Source: Chloroflexota bacterium (GTDB lineage Bacteria > Chloroflexota > UBA6077 > FW602-bin22 > JACPRP01). Taken from it: a DNA stretch of 61,439 bases. The first letter of the stretch is position 1. Each line of letters begins with the position of its first letter. Under the pieces are notes generated by a model, which was not told the origin of the DNA, made no database searches, and saw only the letters and a list, made by a program, of their open reading frames with translations. Positions 29,701-36,565 of the stretch are shown one piece after another. Position numbers and translations under genes: made by a program. The stretch is from the NCBI GenBank assembly GCA_016189905.1, contig JACPRP010000045.1, forward strand, positions 1 to 61,439, read 5' to 3'.

Positions 29701-32700
29701 CTGGCAGCGCTGGTTTCCATGGCAACATTTACGTGGCGGACACATTCAACGACCGCATTCAGAAGTTCGACGCGAATGGCAACTTCATCACGGCTTGGGG
29801 CGTCTCCGGCCGCGGCGACGCCGAGTTCAGCTACCCTGAGGGAGTGGCAGTTGACGGCAACGGCAACGTCTATGTGTTGGACGGGGCAAACGGGCGCATT
29901 CAGAAGTTCGACGCGGACGGCAGCTTCATCGCCAAGTGGAACAGCAGTGGCAGTGATGATGGCCAGTTCTCCTCACCCAGTGGCGTGGCGGTCGACGGCA
30001 GCCGCAACGTTTACGTCGTGGACACAGGCAACGACCGCATTCAGAAGTTCGATCCCAATGGTGGCTTCCTCGCCAAGTGGGGCAGCTTCGGCAGCGGCGA
30101 GGGCGAGTTCAACGGCGCACAAGGCGTGGCGGTAGACGGCAACGGTAACGTTTACGTCGCGGACACAGGGAACAACCGCATTCAGAAGTTCGACCCGAAT
30201 GGCGCCTTCCTGGCCAAGTGGGGCAGCTACGGCAGCGGCGACGGCCAGTTCGACCGCGCACAAGGCGTGGCGGTCGGCGGCGATGGCAACGTCTACGTGG
30301 CGGACAAATACAACAACCGCATTCAGAAGTTCGATGCGAATGGCAGCTTCATCACCAAGTGGGGCATCCCCGATACTTTCTACCGCACCTTCAACTGGCC
30401 GCACGGCGTCGCCCTGGATGGCGATGGCAGCGTCTACGTCGCGGACACATACAACAACCGCATTCAGAAGTTCGACCCGAATGGCAACTTCCTCGCCAGG
30501 TGGGGCAGCTTCGGCACCGGCAACGGTCAGTTCGACACCCCGAATGGCGTTGCGGTGGACAATCTGAGAGGCATCGTCACCTGGAACGGGAGTATTGGTG
30601 CTGGAGGAACAGTCACGATCACCTTCAGGGCGCGCGTGATCTCGCCGCTGGACCACGGCACGGTGGTCACCAACGCCGCTACAATCGACGACGGGGCGGG
30701 CGTGACCTTAGCTACAAATACGGTCAGCACCACCGTGACCAGCGCGCCTGACCTCTCGTCCTCGACCAAAACCGCCAGTGCGTTCGTCACTCCGGGTGGC
30801 ACGCTCACGTACACCATCGCGCTGATCAACTCGGGTACCGAGAACGCCGCCTCGGCTCGCGTTACCGATTCCCTTCCTTCGCAGGTGACCTACGTCAGCT
30901 CTTCAGCCTCGTCCGGTACCCCGGCTTATAGTGGCGGTGTGCTCACGTGGAATGGGCTGGTCGCGGTAGGTGCTCCCGTCAGGATTATCATCACCACCAC
31001 TGTGAGTACGCAACTGGCCGTTGGCACGGTGTTCAGCAACACCGCTCGAATCGACGACGGCCAGCACCCGCCCTTCCAGACCTCGCCTGTCGGAACCAGA
31101 TTTGGCTTCCCCGCTCTAAGCGCCACCGAGGCCGTCAACGCGGCTTCGGCGATGCCAGGTGACATTCTAACCTACACCATCACCATCAATAACTCCGGCA
31201 GCCTGGACGCGACCGGTGCACGCCTGACGACCACCATTCCCGCCCACGCCGCCTACGTTCCTGGCTCAGCACAGGTCACGGCTGGCAGCGCTCGCTTCCA
31301 GGGCAACGTCTACGTGGCGGATACATACAACAACCGCGTTCAGGAGTTCGACGCGAACGGTAGCTTCATCCCCAGTTGGAGCGGCCTCGCCATCGGCGTC
31401 GGCGAGGTGCTCGCACCACAGAGCGTGGCGGTGGCCGCCGATGGCAACGTCTACGTGGCAGACACAGCGAACAAGCGCATTAAGAAGTTCGATTCGAATG
31501 GCATCTCCATCGCCCAGTGGGGAAGTTCAGGAGCTGGCGATGGCCAGTTCGCCTTCCCTGGTGGCGTGGCGGTGGACAGCAGTGGCAATGTCTATGTGGC
31601 GGACGCTGGCAACAACCGCATTCAGAAGTTCGATGCAAATGGCAACTTCATCACCAAGTGGGGCAGCACCGGCGGCGGCGACGGCAGGTTCAACTGGCCT
31701 AATGACGTAGTGATCGACGGCAACGGTAACATCTACGTGGCGGACGCTGGCAACAACCGCATTCAAAAGTTCGATGCAAATGGCAACTTCATCACGAAGT
31801 GGGGCAGCCCCGGCACCTTCGACGGTCAGTTCGACGCCCCATCGGACGTGGCGGTGGATGGCGATGGCAACATCTACGTGGCAGATACAGGCAACAACCG
31901 CATTCAGAAGTTCGATGCAAATGGCAGCTTCATCACCAAGTGGGGCAGGCGCGGCAGTCAAAACGGCCAGTTCTCCTTCCTCAACGGTATCGCGGCGGAC
32001 GTCAGCGGCAACGTCTACGTGGCCGACAGAGACAGCGACCGCATTCAGAAGTTCGACCGTAATGGCAACTTCGTCGCTAAGTGGGGCAGCACCGGATACG
32101 GCAATGGCCAATTCGACCAACCAGCGGGCATGGCGGTGGATAATCTGAGAGGCATCATCACCTGGAACGGGACAGTTAGCGTTGGAGTGCCGGTCACTAT
32201 CACTTTCCGCGCACGCGTCAGCTCGCCGCTAGACCACGGCACGGTGGTCACCAACGCCGCCACGGTTAACGATGGAGCGGGTGTGACCTTATCCACTAAC
32301 ACGGTTAGCGCCACCGTGACCAGCGCGCCTGACCTCTCGTCTTCGACGATGACGGTCAGCAGCAGCATCGTCAGTCCAGGCGGCACGCTCACGTACACAA
32401 TCGTCCTGACCAACACCGGCACCGAGAACGCCGCTTCAGCTCGCATTACCGATTCCCTTCCCTCGCAAGTGACCTACATCAGCAGCTCGGCCTCACGGGG
32501 CACAACGAGCTATAGCGGTGGCGTGCTGCGCTGGAATGGCCCGGTGACCGTGGGAACGCCGACGCTGATCACAATGACCGTGACCGCAAATTTATCGGCC
32601 GCCGGGGGCAGCGTCATCGCCAACTCCGTTAGCATCGATAATGGCCGCCGCACGACGACGAGCAAATCCGCCGATGTCACGGTGATCGGGCCTAACATCT

Positions 32701-33638
32701 CGACATCATCGAAGAGCGCCAGGCCAACGGTCGTCGCGCCGGGCGATACCGTCACCTACACCATCAGGCTGGTCAACACGGGGAACTATAACGCGTCGGC
32801 CAGCCTCACCGATCCGCTGCCTTCTCAGTTGAACTATGTCAACGGTTCTGCCAGCGCGACGTCTGGCATTGCCACCTACAACAGTGGCGCCATCAGATGG
32901 ACTGGTGACGTCACCGTCGTAAGTCCGGTCACCATCACCTTCCGCGCGACGGCGAAAGTGGGTCTGCGGGACGACACCGTCGTCAACACCGCCAACGTCG
33001 AGGTCCCGGGGTTCGCATCTACAAGCAAGTCGGCAACCATTTTTGTACTGCCGCCGCCGGTGACCACTACGATCTCACCGTCGGCTGGCGGCGCTGTAAC
33101 CTCAACCGGCCACACCAGCACTGCCGTTACCTTTCCGCCGGGCGCGGTCACGCAGACCCTCACAATGACGCTCACACCGACTACCACGACGAACATTCCT
33201 GGGGAATTCAGGGCGCTCGGCAACAGCTTCGTCATCGAGGCGACGGATGCGCGTGACAACGCCGTGACCCAATTCAGCAAGCCGTTCACAATAACCGTTC
33301 GTTACAACAAGACAGACGTCGCCGGCATTTTGGAGGCCAGCCTAAAGATCTACTTCTTTAACGTCTCTAATGGACGTTGGGAGGCGCTGCCTACTACCGT
33401 AGACACCGTCAACAACATTATGATGGCCAGGGTGAACCACTTGACGCTGTTCACGGTGATGGGGACCCAGGTCTATACCGTTCGTTTGCTCCCGATCTAC
33501 AACAACTACACGCACACGACGAACGGCGCGTTGAGCGTGCCAACCCCGCGATTGGAGTCACCCTTCGATCGGCTTCTGGCGTTAGCAAGGTGGACGCTGC
33601 CGGATGTGACGGGGTGGAGGTTTCCGAGTTTGCGGTAG
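23718..33638 (+). CDS. giant secreted NHL-repeat/DUF11 protein
   Basis: This 3306-residue protein has an N-terminal membrane segment (LFLTPILIALVVLLSGYAIGL) acting as signal or anchor, then eleven DUF11-type beta-sandwich domains (PGDxLTYTIxLTNSG...VTYVxxSAS...WNGxVxVGxxVxITxxA). Five of these carry NHL beta-propeller repeats (GNVYVADxxNNRIQKFD, about 47 residues each) inserted between the TGxxxY strand and the xVxWNG strand. Counts are 6, 6, 12, 6 and 6. Near the C-terminus is a ZU5-like domain (TSTAVTFPPGAVTQ...VNHLTLFTV), then a short tail. The function is probably binding or adhesion outside the cell; no catalytic motif is visible. The start is a GTG at 23718; the GTG at 23730, with GAGG upstream, is equally likely. 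The gene converges on a molybdopterin gene with 7 bp between. Confidence 0.92.
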   Translation: MRFDVNTWLRPLGLFLTPILIALVVLLSGYAIGLSAPEEPLVGSRAIGRTGQTEDGGQPFSTSTASVMLSSGTVLTATKAVNAAIAAPGDILTYTITLTNSGDTATTGVRLVDIVPANVTYITNSVSASTGTATYQDGDVYVTDRDLNRVQRFNSTGGFIAKWGSLGGDNGQFGDSSPIGVAVDGNGDVYVADYGNSRIQKFSSTGSFITSWGTYGSGDGQFNNPMGIAADSNGNVYVTDFTLHRVQKFDSSGNFVAKWGTRGAGNGQLNFPYGITLDSSGNVYVADYGNHRIQKFGPAGSFIMKWGSYGTGDGQFTGAFGVAVDGSHNVYVVDANNDRIQKFDAAGNFITKWGSTGYGDGQLSWPNGIAVDSVGDVYVTDGGNNRVQKFDSAGNFITKWASYGTGDGLFSWPALVAVGGRAIVWNGDVGVGSPVTITFQARVNSEAAEGTVISNTAQIDDGRNPPFSTTVARTTVNDRASLTATKSVNAATAMPGDVLTYTIIIANSGNANATGVRLTDTLPPYVSYVDNSASVSAGNMSFDGDVYVADYSNSRIQKFDTDGTFITKWGSYGSGNGQFSWPFRVAVDDNHNVYVVDDGNNRLQKFDATGSFITKWGSQGSSDGQFNWPLGAAVDGDGNVYVVDAGNNRVQKFGPTGSFITKWGSQGNGDGQFNWPHGAALDGDGNVYIADFGNHRVQKFSSTGTFLGKWGSYGSADGQFSGPYGVGADGTGSIYVADYYNNRVQKFDSSGSFLAKWGGYGSADGQFRWPSDVAVDANGNVYVADEDNNRVQKFSSAGSFIARWSNQGSGDGQLDGPTGIALGSPHNLIWSGAVSVGMPITITFRARVNALLDPGTIIGNVATLADGTGITFATNAVSTTVTGAPDLSSATKTASTATTRPGDIITYTIVLTNTGTENATSARITDALPSEVTYAGSSATSGSVTYTDGAVRWNGPVTVGTNVAIVVTATVGSPLTNGTVISNAAQIDDGRDPPFWTPPASTTVTSAPDLSTSTKTARTFVGPGGMLTYTIVLTNTGTENAMSARVTDTLPSALTYVGSSVSSGSIAYTAGAIRWNGPVTVATPVRIVITATVSAQLANGTVISNTAQIDDGHNPPFSTTPAATTFGLSILNGTMSASAGSATPGNLLTYTIVITNLGNVDAIGAKLTSTIPAQSAYIPGSASASTGSPNFQGNIYVLDQTNRIQKFDPNISFLGTWGSGGAGDGRFNSPYGVAVDSSGNVYVADSGFDRIQKFDANGSFVSRWNTSSSGSDQSSFPEGVAVDASGNVFVADYGNNRIQKFDLNGNFVAKWGGYGSGDGQFNWPNGIAVDSSGNVYVADTFNNRIQKFDPNGTFIAKWGSYGTADGRFNQPYDVAVDGNGNVYVADTINQRIQKLDANGVFIAQWGSPGFGDGQFRGPEGVAVDASGNVFVADYGNNRIQKFDPNGTFLAKWGSSGSGDGQFTGAQGVAVDASGNVYVVDYGNDRIQKFDTNGAFLTKWGRDGYGKGEFDRPSGVAVDGNGNVYVADPYNERIQKFDTNGNFIAKWGSSDYTSGEFDGPSGVAVDGSGNVYVADTGNDRIQKLDPNGIFLAKWGSYGSGDGQFVDARGVAVDGSGNVYIADPLNNRIQKFDPSGAFLAKWDSYGTGNGQFRGPEGVAVDGIGNVYVADTLNNRIQKLDPSGAFLAKWGGYGTDNGQFRLPKGVAVDGGGNVYVADNNNNRVQKFDPDGNFITKRASQGTGDGQFNRPHSVAVDHVSGVVTWNGRVDAGGTVTITFRARVRSPLDHGTPITNVATIDDGAGVTLPTNTVSTTVTSAPDLSSSTMAGTTGTVGPGGTVTYTIVLTNSGSENAVSARVTDSLPSQVSYVSSSASSGTPAHSGGVLTWNGPVTVGTPVRIIITATVSTQLANGTVFSNTAQIDDGQQPPFQTSPVGTRFGFPALTATEAANAASAMPGDILTYTIIITNAGYMDATGARLTTTIPVHAAYVPGSASASTGSAGFHGNIYVADTFNDRIQKFDANGNFITAWGVSGRGDAEFSYPEGVAVDGNGNVYVLDGANGRIQKFDADGSFIAKWNSSGSDDGQFSSPSGVAVDGSRNVYVVDTGNDRIQKFDPNGGFLAKWGSFGSGEGEFNGAQGVAVDGNGNVYVADTGNNRIQKFDPNGAFLAKWGSYGSGDGQFDRAQGVAVGGDGNVYVADKYNNRIQKFDANGSFITKWGIPDTFYRTFNWPHGVALDGDGSVYVADTYNNRIQKFDPNGNFLARWGSFGTGNGQFDTPNGVAVDNLRGIVTWNGSIGAGGTVTITFRARVISPLDHGTVVTNAATIDDGAGVTLATNTVSTTVTSAPDLSSSTKTASAFVTPGGTLTYTIALINSGTENAASARVTDSLPSQVTYVSSSASSGTPAYSGGVLTWNGLVAVGAPVRIIITTTVSTQLAVGTVFSNTARIDDGQHPPFQTSPVGTRFGFPALSATEAVNAASAMPGDILTYTITINNSGSLDATGARLTTTIPAHAAYVPGSAQVTAGSARFQGNVYVADTYNNRVQEFDANGSFIPSWSGLAIGVGEVLAPQSVAVAADGNVYVADTANKRIKKFDSNGISIAQWGSSGAGDGQFAFPGGVAVDSSGNVYVADAGNNRIQKFDANGNFITKWGSTGGGDGRFNWPNDVVIDGNGNIYVADAGNNRIQKFDANGNFITKWGSPGTFDGQFDAPSDVAVDGDGNIYVADTGNNRIQKFDANGSFITKWGRRGSQNGQFSFLNGIAADVSGNVYVADRDSDRIQKFDRNGNFVAKWGSTGYGNGQFDQPAGMAVDNLRGIITWNGTVSVGVPVTITFRARVSSPLDHGTVVTNAATVNDGAGVTLSTNTVSATVTSAPDLSSSTMTVSSSIVSPGGTLTYTIVLTNTGTENAASARITDSLPSQVTYISSSASRGTTSYSGGVLRWNGPVTVGTPTLITMTVTANLSAAGGSVIANSVSIDNGRRTTTSKSADVTVIGPNISTSSKSARPTVVAPGDTVTYTIRLVNTGNYNASASLTDPLPSQLNYVNGSASATSGIATYNSGAIRWTGDVTVVSPVTITFRATAKVGLRDDTVVNTANVEVPGFASTSKSATIFVLPPPVTTTISPSAGGAVTSTGHTSTAVTFPPGAVTQTLTMTLTPTTTTNIPGEFRALGNSFVIEATDARDNAVTQFSKPFTITVRYNKTDVAGILEASLKIYFFNVSNGRWEALPTTVDTVNNIMMARVNHLTLFTVMGTQVYTVRLLPIYNNYTHTTNGALSVPTPRLESPFDRLLALARWTLPDVTGWRFPSLR
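24130..24975 (+). repeat. NHL array 1 (6 repeats)
   Basis: Six units with cores DVYVTDRDLNRVQRF through DVYVTDGGNNRVQKF, at about 141 bp period, lie within the first DUF11 domain (residues about 138-420). The count matches one six-bladed propeller. Confidence 0.88.
25345..26200 (+). repeat. NHL array 2 (6 repeats)
   Basis: Six units with cores DVYVADYSNSRIQKF to NVYVADEDNNRVQKF lie within the second DUF11 domain (residues about 543-828), before the closing HNLIWSGAVSVG strand. Confidence 0.88.
27298..28985 (+). repeat. NHL array 3 (12 repeats)
   Basis: Twelve units run from NIYVLDQTNRIQKF to NVYVADNNNNRVQKF (residues about 1194-1756). The array is about 562 residues, twice the length of the other arrays, as expected for two six-bladed propellers or one duplicated array. 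Confidence 0.88.
29722..30565 (+). repeat. NHL array 4 (6 repeats)
   Basis: Six units from NIYVADTFNDRIQKF to SVYVADTYNNRIQKF lie within a DUF11 domain (residues about 2002-2283), closed by GIVTWNGSIGAG. Confidence 0.88.
31303..32145 (+). repeat. NHL array 5 (6 repeats)
   Basis: Six units from NVYVADTYNNRVQEF to NVYVADRDSDRIQKF lie within a DUF11 domain (residues about 2529-2810), closed by GIITWNGTVSVG. Confidence 0.88.
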
Positions 33639-33645
33639 CCCCAGC

Positions 33646-36207
33646 TTATTTCTCGACCCTGGTGATCCTCACCAGTGCGCAGTTGTCGAGGGCGCTGGAG
33701 ACCTTGTCGATGTGGTCCAGGTCGTGTGGCAGCAGCGGGTTGTAGGCGACGCCTTTGCCGCGCGAGATGGGCATGCCTTTGGCCCAGTGGCCGAAGTGAC
33801 CCGCGATGCCCACCACCTCGGGGTGTACGCACTGCGTCAGCTTCGCCGTGGCCCTGACCTTGCGCACCGGAGACTCCAGCCAGATCTCATCCCCATCGCG
33901 GATGCCCTTGCCCTTGCCCACATTTTCATTGATCATCACCGCGTACGTGTACGGCGTCCGCTCGCAGATCTCGTTGATCCACGGGTTCTCGTTGCCGTGC
34001 CCCCCGTAGACGAAAGCCAGCTTGTAGTGAACGGCGATGAAGTCGAAGCCATCCTTACCTCGCGCCTCGTAGGCGTCGCAGGGCAGCCATTCGGGCAGTG
34101 TCCGGTAGCCGGAGCAGTCCCACTCGAGCCCCATCTCCTGGGTGACCTGCTTCACCTCCTGCCCGCGCTGCGGAAAGTGCTCCAGATACACCGGCAATCG
34201 CATGTTCCCGTCGCGCATATAGGGGCCAGGATACGCCTCCTCGGCGCTGCGGGGGAACCGCACCACCCCGTGCTCCTTCGCCCACTTCAGACCAGTGTCC
34301 GACCCGAACAACGACCTGATGAGCTGATCGTGCGTCTCGTCCAACGTGTATCTTCGACCGGGCTCCAGCATATGCGGCTCCTTGAACCGCAGCATCTGGT
34401 TTCTGGCAGTGTTGAACTCCCGCAGAATGCCCAGACGATCGGCCAGCTCCGTGGCCAGTTCCGTGGGATGCAGTACCCCCTTCTCCGGCTCGAGAGCCTT
34501 CGCCCGGAGCTGGTAATACCAGTCATCCTGCCCGCCGTAGGCCAGAACGTCGAAAACCCCTTCGAAGTTCCGCCAGCCCGCGTCCTGCCTCTCCAGATAG
34601 GTCGGCATCGGGAACACGATGTCGTCGAACGCCTCGTGCGTCTCGTTCAGCTCGAAGGCGTAGCCGGCGGTGAAGGGAATCGCCTTAAGGAACTTCTCCG
34701 CCAGATTCAAGTCGGCATACGCGCTCAGCACCATGCTGCTCGGGTTGTGAATCATCACCTCGAACTTCGAATCCAATCCGAACTTCTGCGGCTCGACCCC
34801 CGCCACCGGGAAGAGCATGCCCGTGCCCGGCGAGAGCGGGAAGAGCTCGATGATATCCTTTCGCTTGGGGCGGCTGGGCGTTCGGCCAGGAAACGCCGAG
34901 GCGAGCTGACGGCGCGATAGGCCACCGACCCCCGCGTGCGTCAGCATCCCGTCCAGCCCACCTTCCGGCCCCCACTCGAACGGGTTCTTGCCCATCGCGT
35001 CCGTGCTCAATATCCCACCGGGCATGTTCACGCTACCCATCAGGATGTTCACCAGCTTCAACGCCCATGAGTGGTGAAAGCCGTGCTTGTGGCCCTGCGG
35101 TCCCCGCGCCCAATCCAGGGCCGCAGGTCGGTAGGGAAATTGCTTGCCATCCAACGTGATGGTGCTGCCGATCTGCACCGCTTTGCCGAACTCCTGGGCG
35201 ATGCGCCTGATCGTCTGAGCAGGAATCGTGGTGATCTTCGAGGCATACTCCGGCGTGTACTTCATCACGTGCTTCTTGAGCAAGGCAAACGCAGGAGTCC
35301 CCTGCCGCCCTTGCGCCTCGTAGCTGCCCTCCAGCGCCCGGTCTTTGATCGTGGGATCGTCATATGTCTTGGCCACGCCGTCCACCGAATCGAAGATCAG
35401 GGGCTTACCTGACGCGCTATCCCGAATGTAGCGCCCATCCTCCCCGATCAGGTACGGCCCATTGCTGCCCCTCTTGAGGAAATCGGCGTCGTAGATGCCC
35501 AGTTCGTTGAGCAGCACGTTGATCATCGCCAGACCGAAAGCGGCGTCGGTGCCCGGCCGAATCGGCACCCATTCGTCGGCCTTGGCCGCCGCGTAGTTCC
35601 CGACCGGATCGACCACCACCAGCTTCATGCCCCGCGCTCGCGCGTCGGCCAGATCGCGCGCCATATGGACGAACGAGGCACGGGAGGCGATCGCTCCCTG
35701 CGTGCCGACGTAGAGAGCGTAGTTGCAGTAGTGCAGGTCGACCTGCTGATGGAAGCCGGCGCTCGACATGTGCTCGATGACGTGTATAGACTTCCCGCAT
35801 TCGTGGTTGCCAGCGTTCTGCATATAGGGGGTACCGAAAGCCAGCGCAAAGCTTTCCAGTTCGCAGGCGTACCCCCACGCAAAGACGTAAAGCTTGTGCG
35901 GATCGTCGAGCAGTGGGCGAAGACGTTCCACCAGGGTGCTGATGGCCTCCTCGTAGGATATCTCCTGCCATTTGGGGTCGACGCCAAAGCCCTTTTCAGG
36001 GTTGGTGCGCTTCAAGGGGGTCCGGACACGATAGGGGTTGTAGTGGGTCATTACCCCGGCCTTCCCCTTGGCACACAATCGCCCCCTGTTCAACGGATTG
36101 CTGGGATCGCCTTCAATGCTCACCACAACCTCGTCGACGACGTGCACCTTGATGCCACAGCCGATGTAGCACCTGTCACAGACCGATGTGACCCATCTCT
36201 CTGCCAT
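33646..36207 (-). CDS. molybdopterin oxidoreductase, DMSO reductase family (copy 1)
   Basis: This 853-residue protein is a Mo/W-bis-PGD enzyme of the DMSO reductase family. An N-terminal 4Fe-4S motif is visible as C10-xx-C13-xxx-C17 ... C45 (VCDRCYIGCG ... GRLCAKGKAG). Cys137 in NAGNHECGKSIH lies where the family places its metal ligand, so a Cys-ligated metal is inferred. The C-terminal dinucleotide-binding domain is present (NENVGKGKGIRDGDEIWLESP). There is no Tat signal, so it is probably cytoplasmic. No electron-transfer or membrane subunit is adjacent. A GGGAGGT site precedes the ATG at 36207. It is very similar to the next gene upstream; the substrate is unknown. Confidence 0.9.
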   Translation of the reverse strand: MAERWVTSVCDRCYIGCGIKVHVVDEVVVSIEGDPSNPLNRGRLCAKGKAGVMTHYNPYRVRTPLKRTNPEKGFGVDPKWQEISYEEAISTLVERLRPLLDDPHKLYVFAWGYACELESFALAFGTPYMQNAGNHECGKSIHVIEHMSSAGFHQQVDLHYCNYALYVGTQGAIASRASFVHMARDLADARARGMKLVVVDPVGNYAAAKADEWVPIRPGTDAAFGLAMINVLLNELGIYDADFLKRGSNGPYLIGEDGRYIRDSASGKPLIFDSVDGVAKTYDDPTIKDRALEGSYEAQGRQGTPAFALLKKHVMKYTPEYASKITTIPAQTIRRIAQEFGKAVQIGSTITLDGKQFPYRPAALDWARGPQGHKHGFHHSWALKLVNILMGSVNMPGGILSTDAMGKNPFEWGPEGGLDGMLTHAGVGGLSRRQLASAFPGRTPSRPKRKDIIELFPLSPGTGMLFPVAGVEPQKFGLDSKFEVMIHNPSSMVLSAYADLNLAEKFLKAIPFTAGYAFELNETHEAFDDIVFPMPTYLERQDAGWRNFEGVFDVLAYGGQDDWYYQLRAKALEPEKGVLHPTELATELADRLGILREFNTARNQMLRFKEPHMLEPGRRYTLDETHDQLIRSLFGSDTGLKWAKEHGVVRFPRSAEEAYPGPYMRDGNMRLPVYLEHFPQRGQEVKQVTQEMGLEWDCSGYRTLPEWLPCDAYEARGKDGFDFIAVHYKLAFVYGGHGNENPWINEICERTPYTYAVMINENVGKGKGIRDGDEIWLESPVRKVRATAKLTQCVHPEVVGIAGHFGHWAKGMPISRGKGVAYNPLLPHDLDHIDKVSSALDNCALVRITRVEK

Positions 36208-36297
36208 GTGTCCATTACCTCCCTATCTCGCTAGTGCACAATCAGGCCCCATTGGCGGGAATGGCCCCGCCCAACTCCGCCTCACATAAGGGGAATT

Positions 36298-36332
36298 TCG
36301 GGGGACACCCCCGAGCCCCCGCCTGAGGGGGC
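36298..36332. repeat. two adjacent G/C hairpins
   Basis: TCGGGGG-ACA-CCCCCGA (36298-36314) and GCCCCC-GCCTGA-GGGGGC (36315-36332) lie side by side between the two molybdopterin genes. The second is followed on the plus strand by a TTCTTTTT run, but no plus-strand gene ends here, so a terminator role is doubtful. Confidence 0.55.
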
Positions 36333-36428
36333 GCTAGGTTCTTTTTACACCTGTGGAAGCCGAATGTCAACGGGAAGAGCGTCCAGGAAGCGTGCACAAG
36401 ATTGCGGTAGCAAGACTGAGCAGCGGTC

Positions 36429-36523
36429 TAACGGCGTCAACGGATATTGAACGGCTAAACGGATGCGAACTCGAAGATCCCTTCCCTATCCGTTTATCCG
36501 TTTCACATCCGTTGACGCCGTTA
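36429..36523. repeat. 95-bp imperfect palindrome
   Basis: Perfect 17-bp arms at 36429-36445 and 36507-36523 are followed inward by a second, nearly perfect arm pair (about 36450-36465 and 36488-36503) around a short loop. The unit contains repeated AACGGAT/ATCCGTT words. It lies between copy 2 and copy 1 of the molybdopterin genes and could be a mobile palindrome, a processing or termination structure, or an operator. Confidence 0.7.
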
Positions 36524-36565
36524 CCAATCCCTGCCTTTCCGCAATGCTCCATACGCTACCGGTGT

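Noticed and set aside
24213-32120. Several long minus-strand or out-of-frame open stretches in the giant gene
   Set aside because: They repeat with the 141-bp NHL period, have low-complexity composition and are shadows of the repeat coding sequence.
24130-32145. CRISPR-like periodic repeats
   Set aside because: The period (~141 bp) and coding conservation fit protein repeats; there are no short identical repeats with unique spacers and no cas genes.
33712-34920. 402-residue plus-strand frame opposite the molybdoenzyme
   Set aside because: It is antisense to a conserved family protein, and a matching shadow exists over the duplicate gene.
36298-36332. Intrinsic terminator on the plus strand
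   Set aside because: Hairpin plus T-run is present, but no plus-strand gene precedes it, so it is listed only as hairpins.
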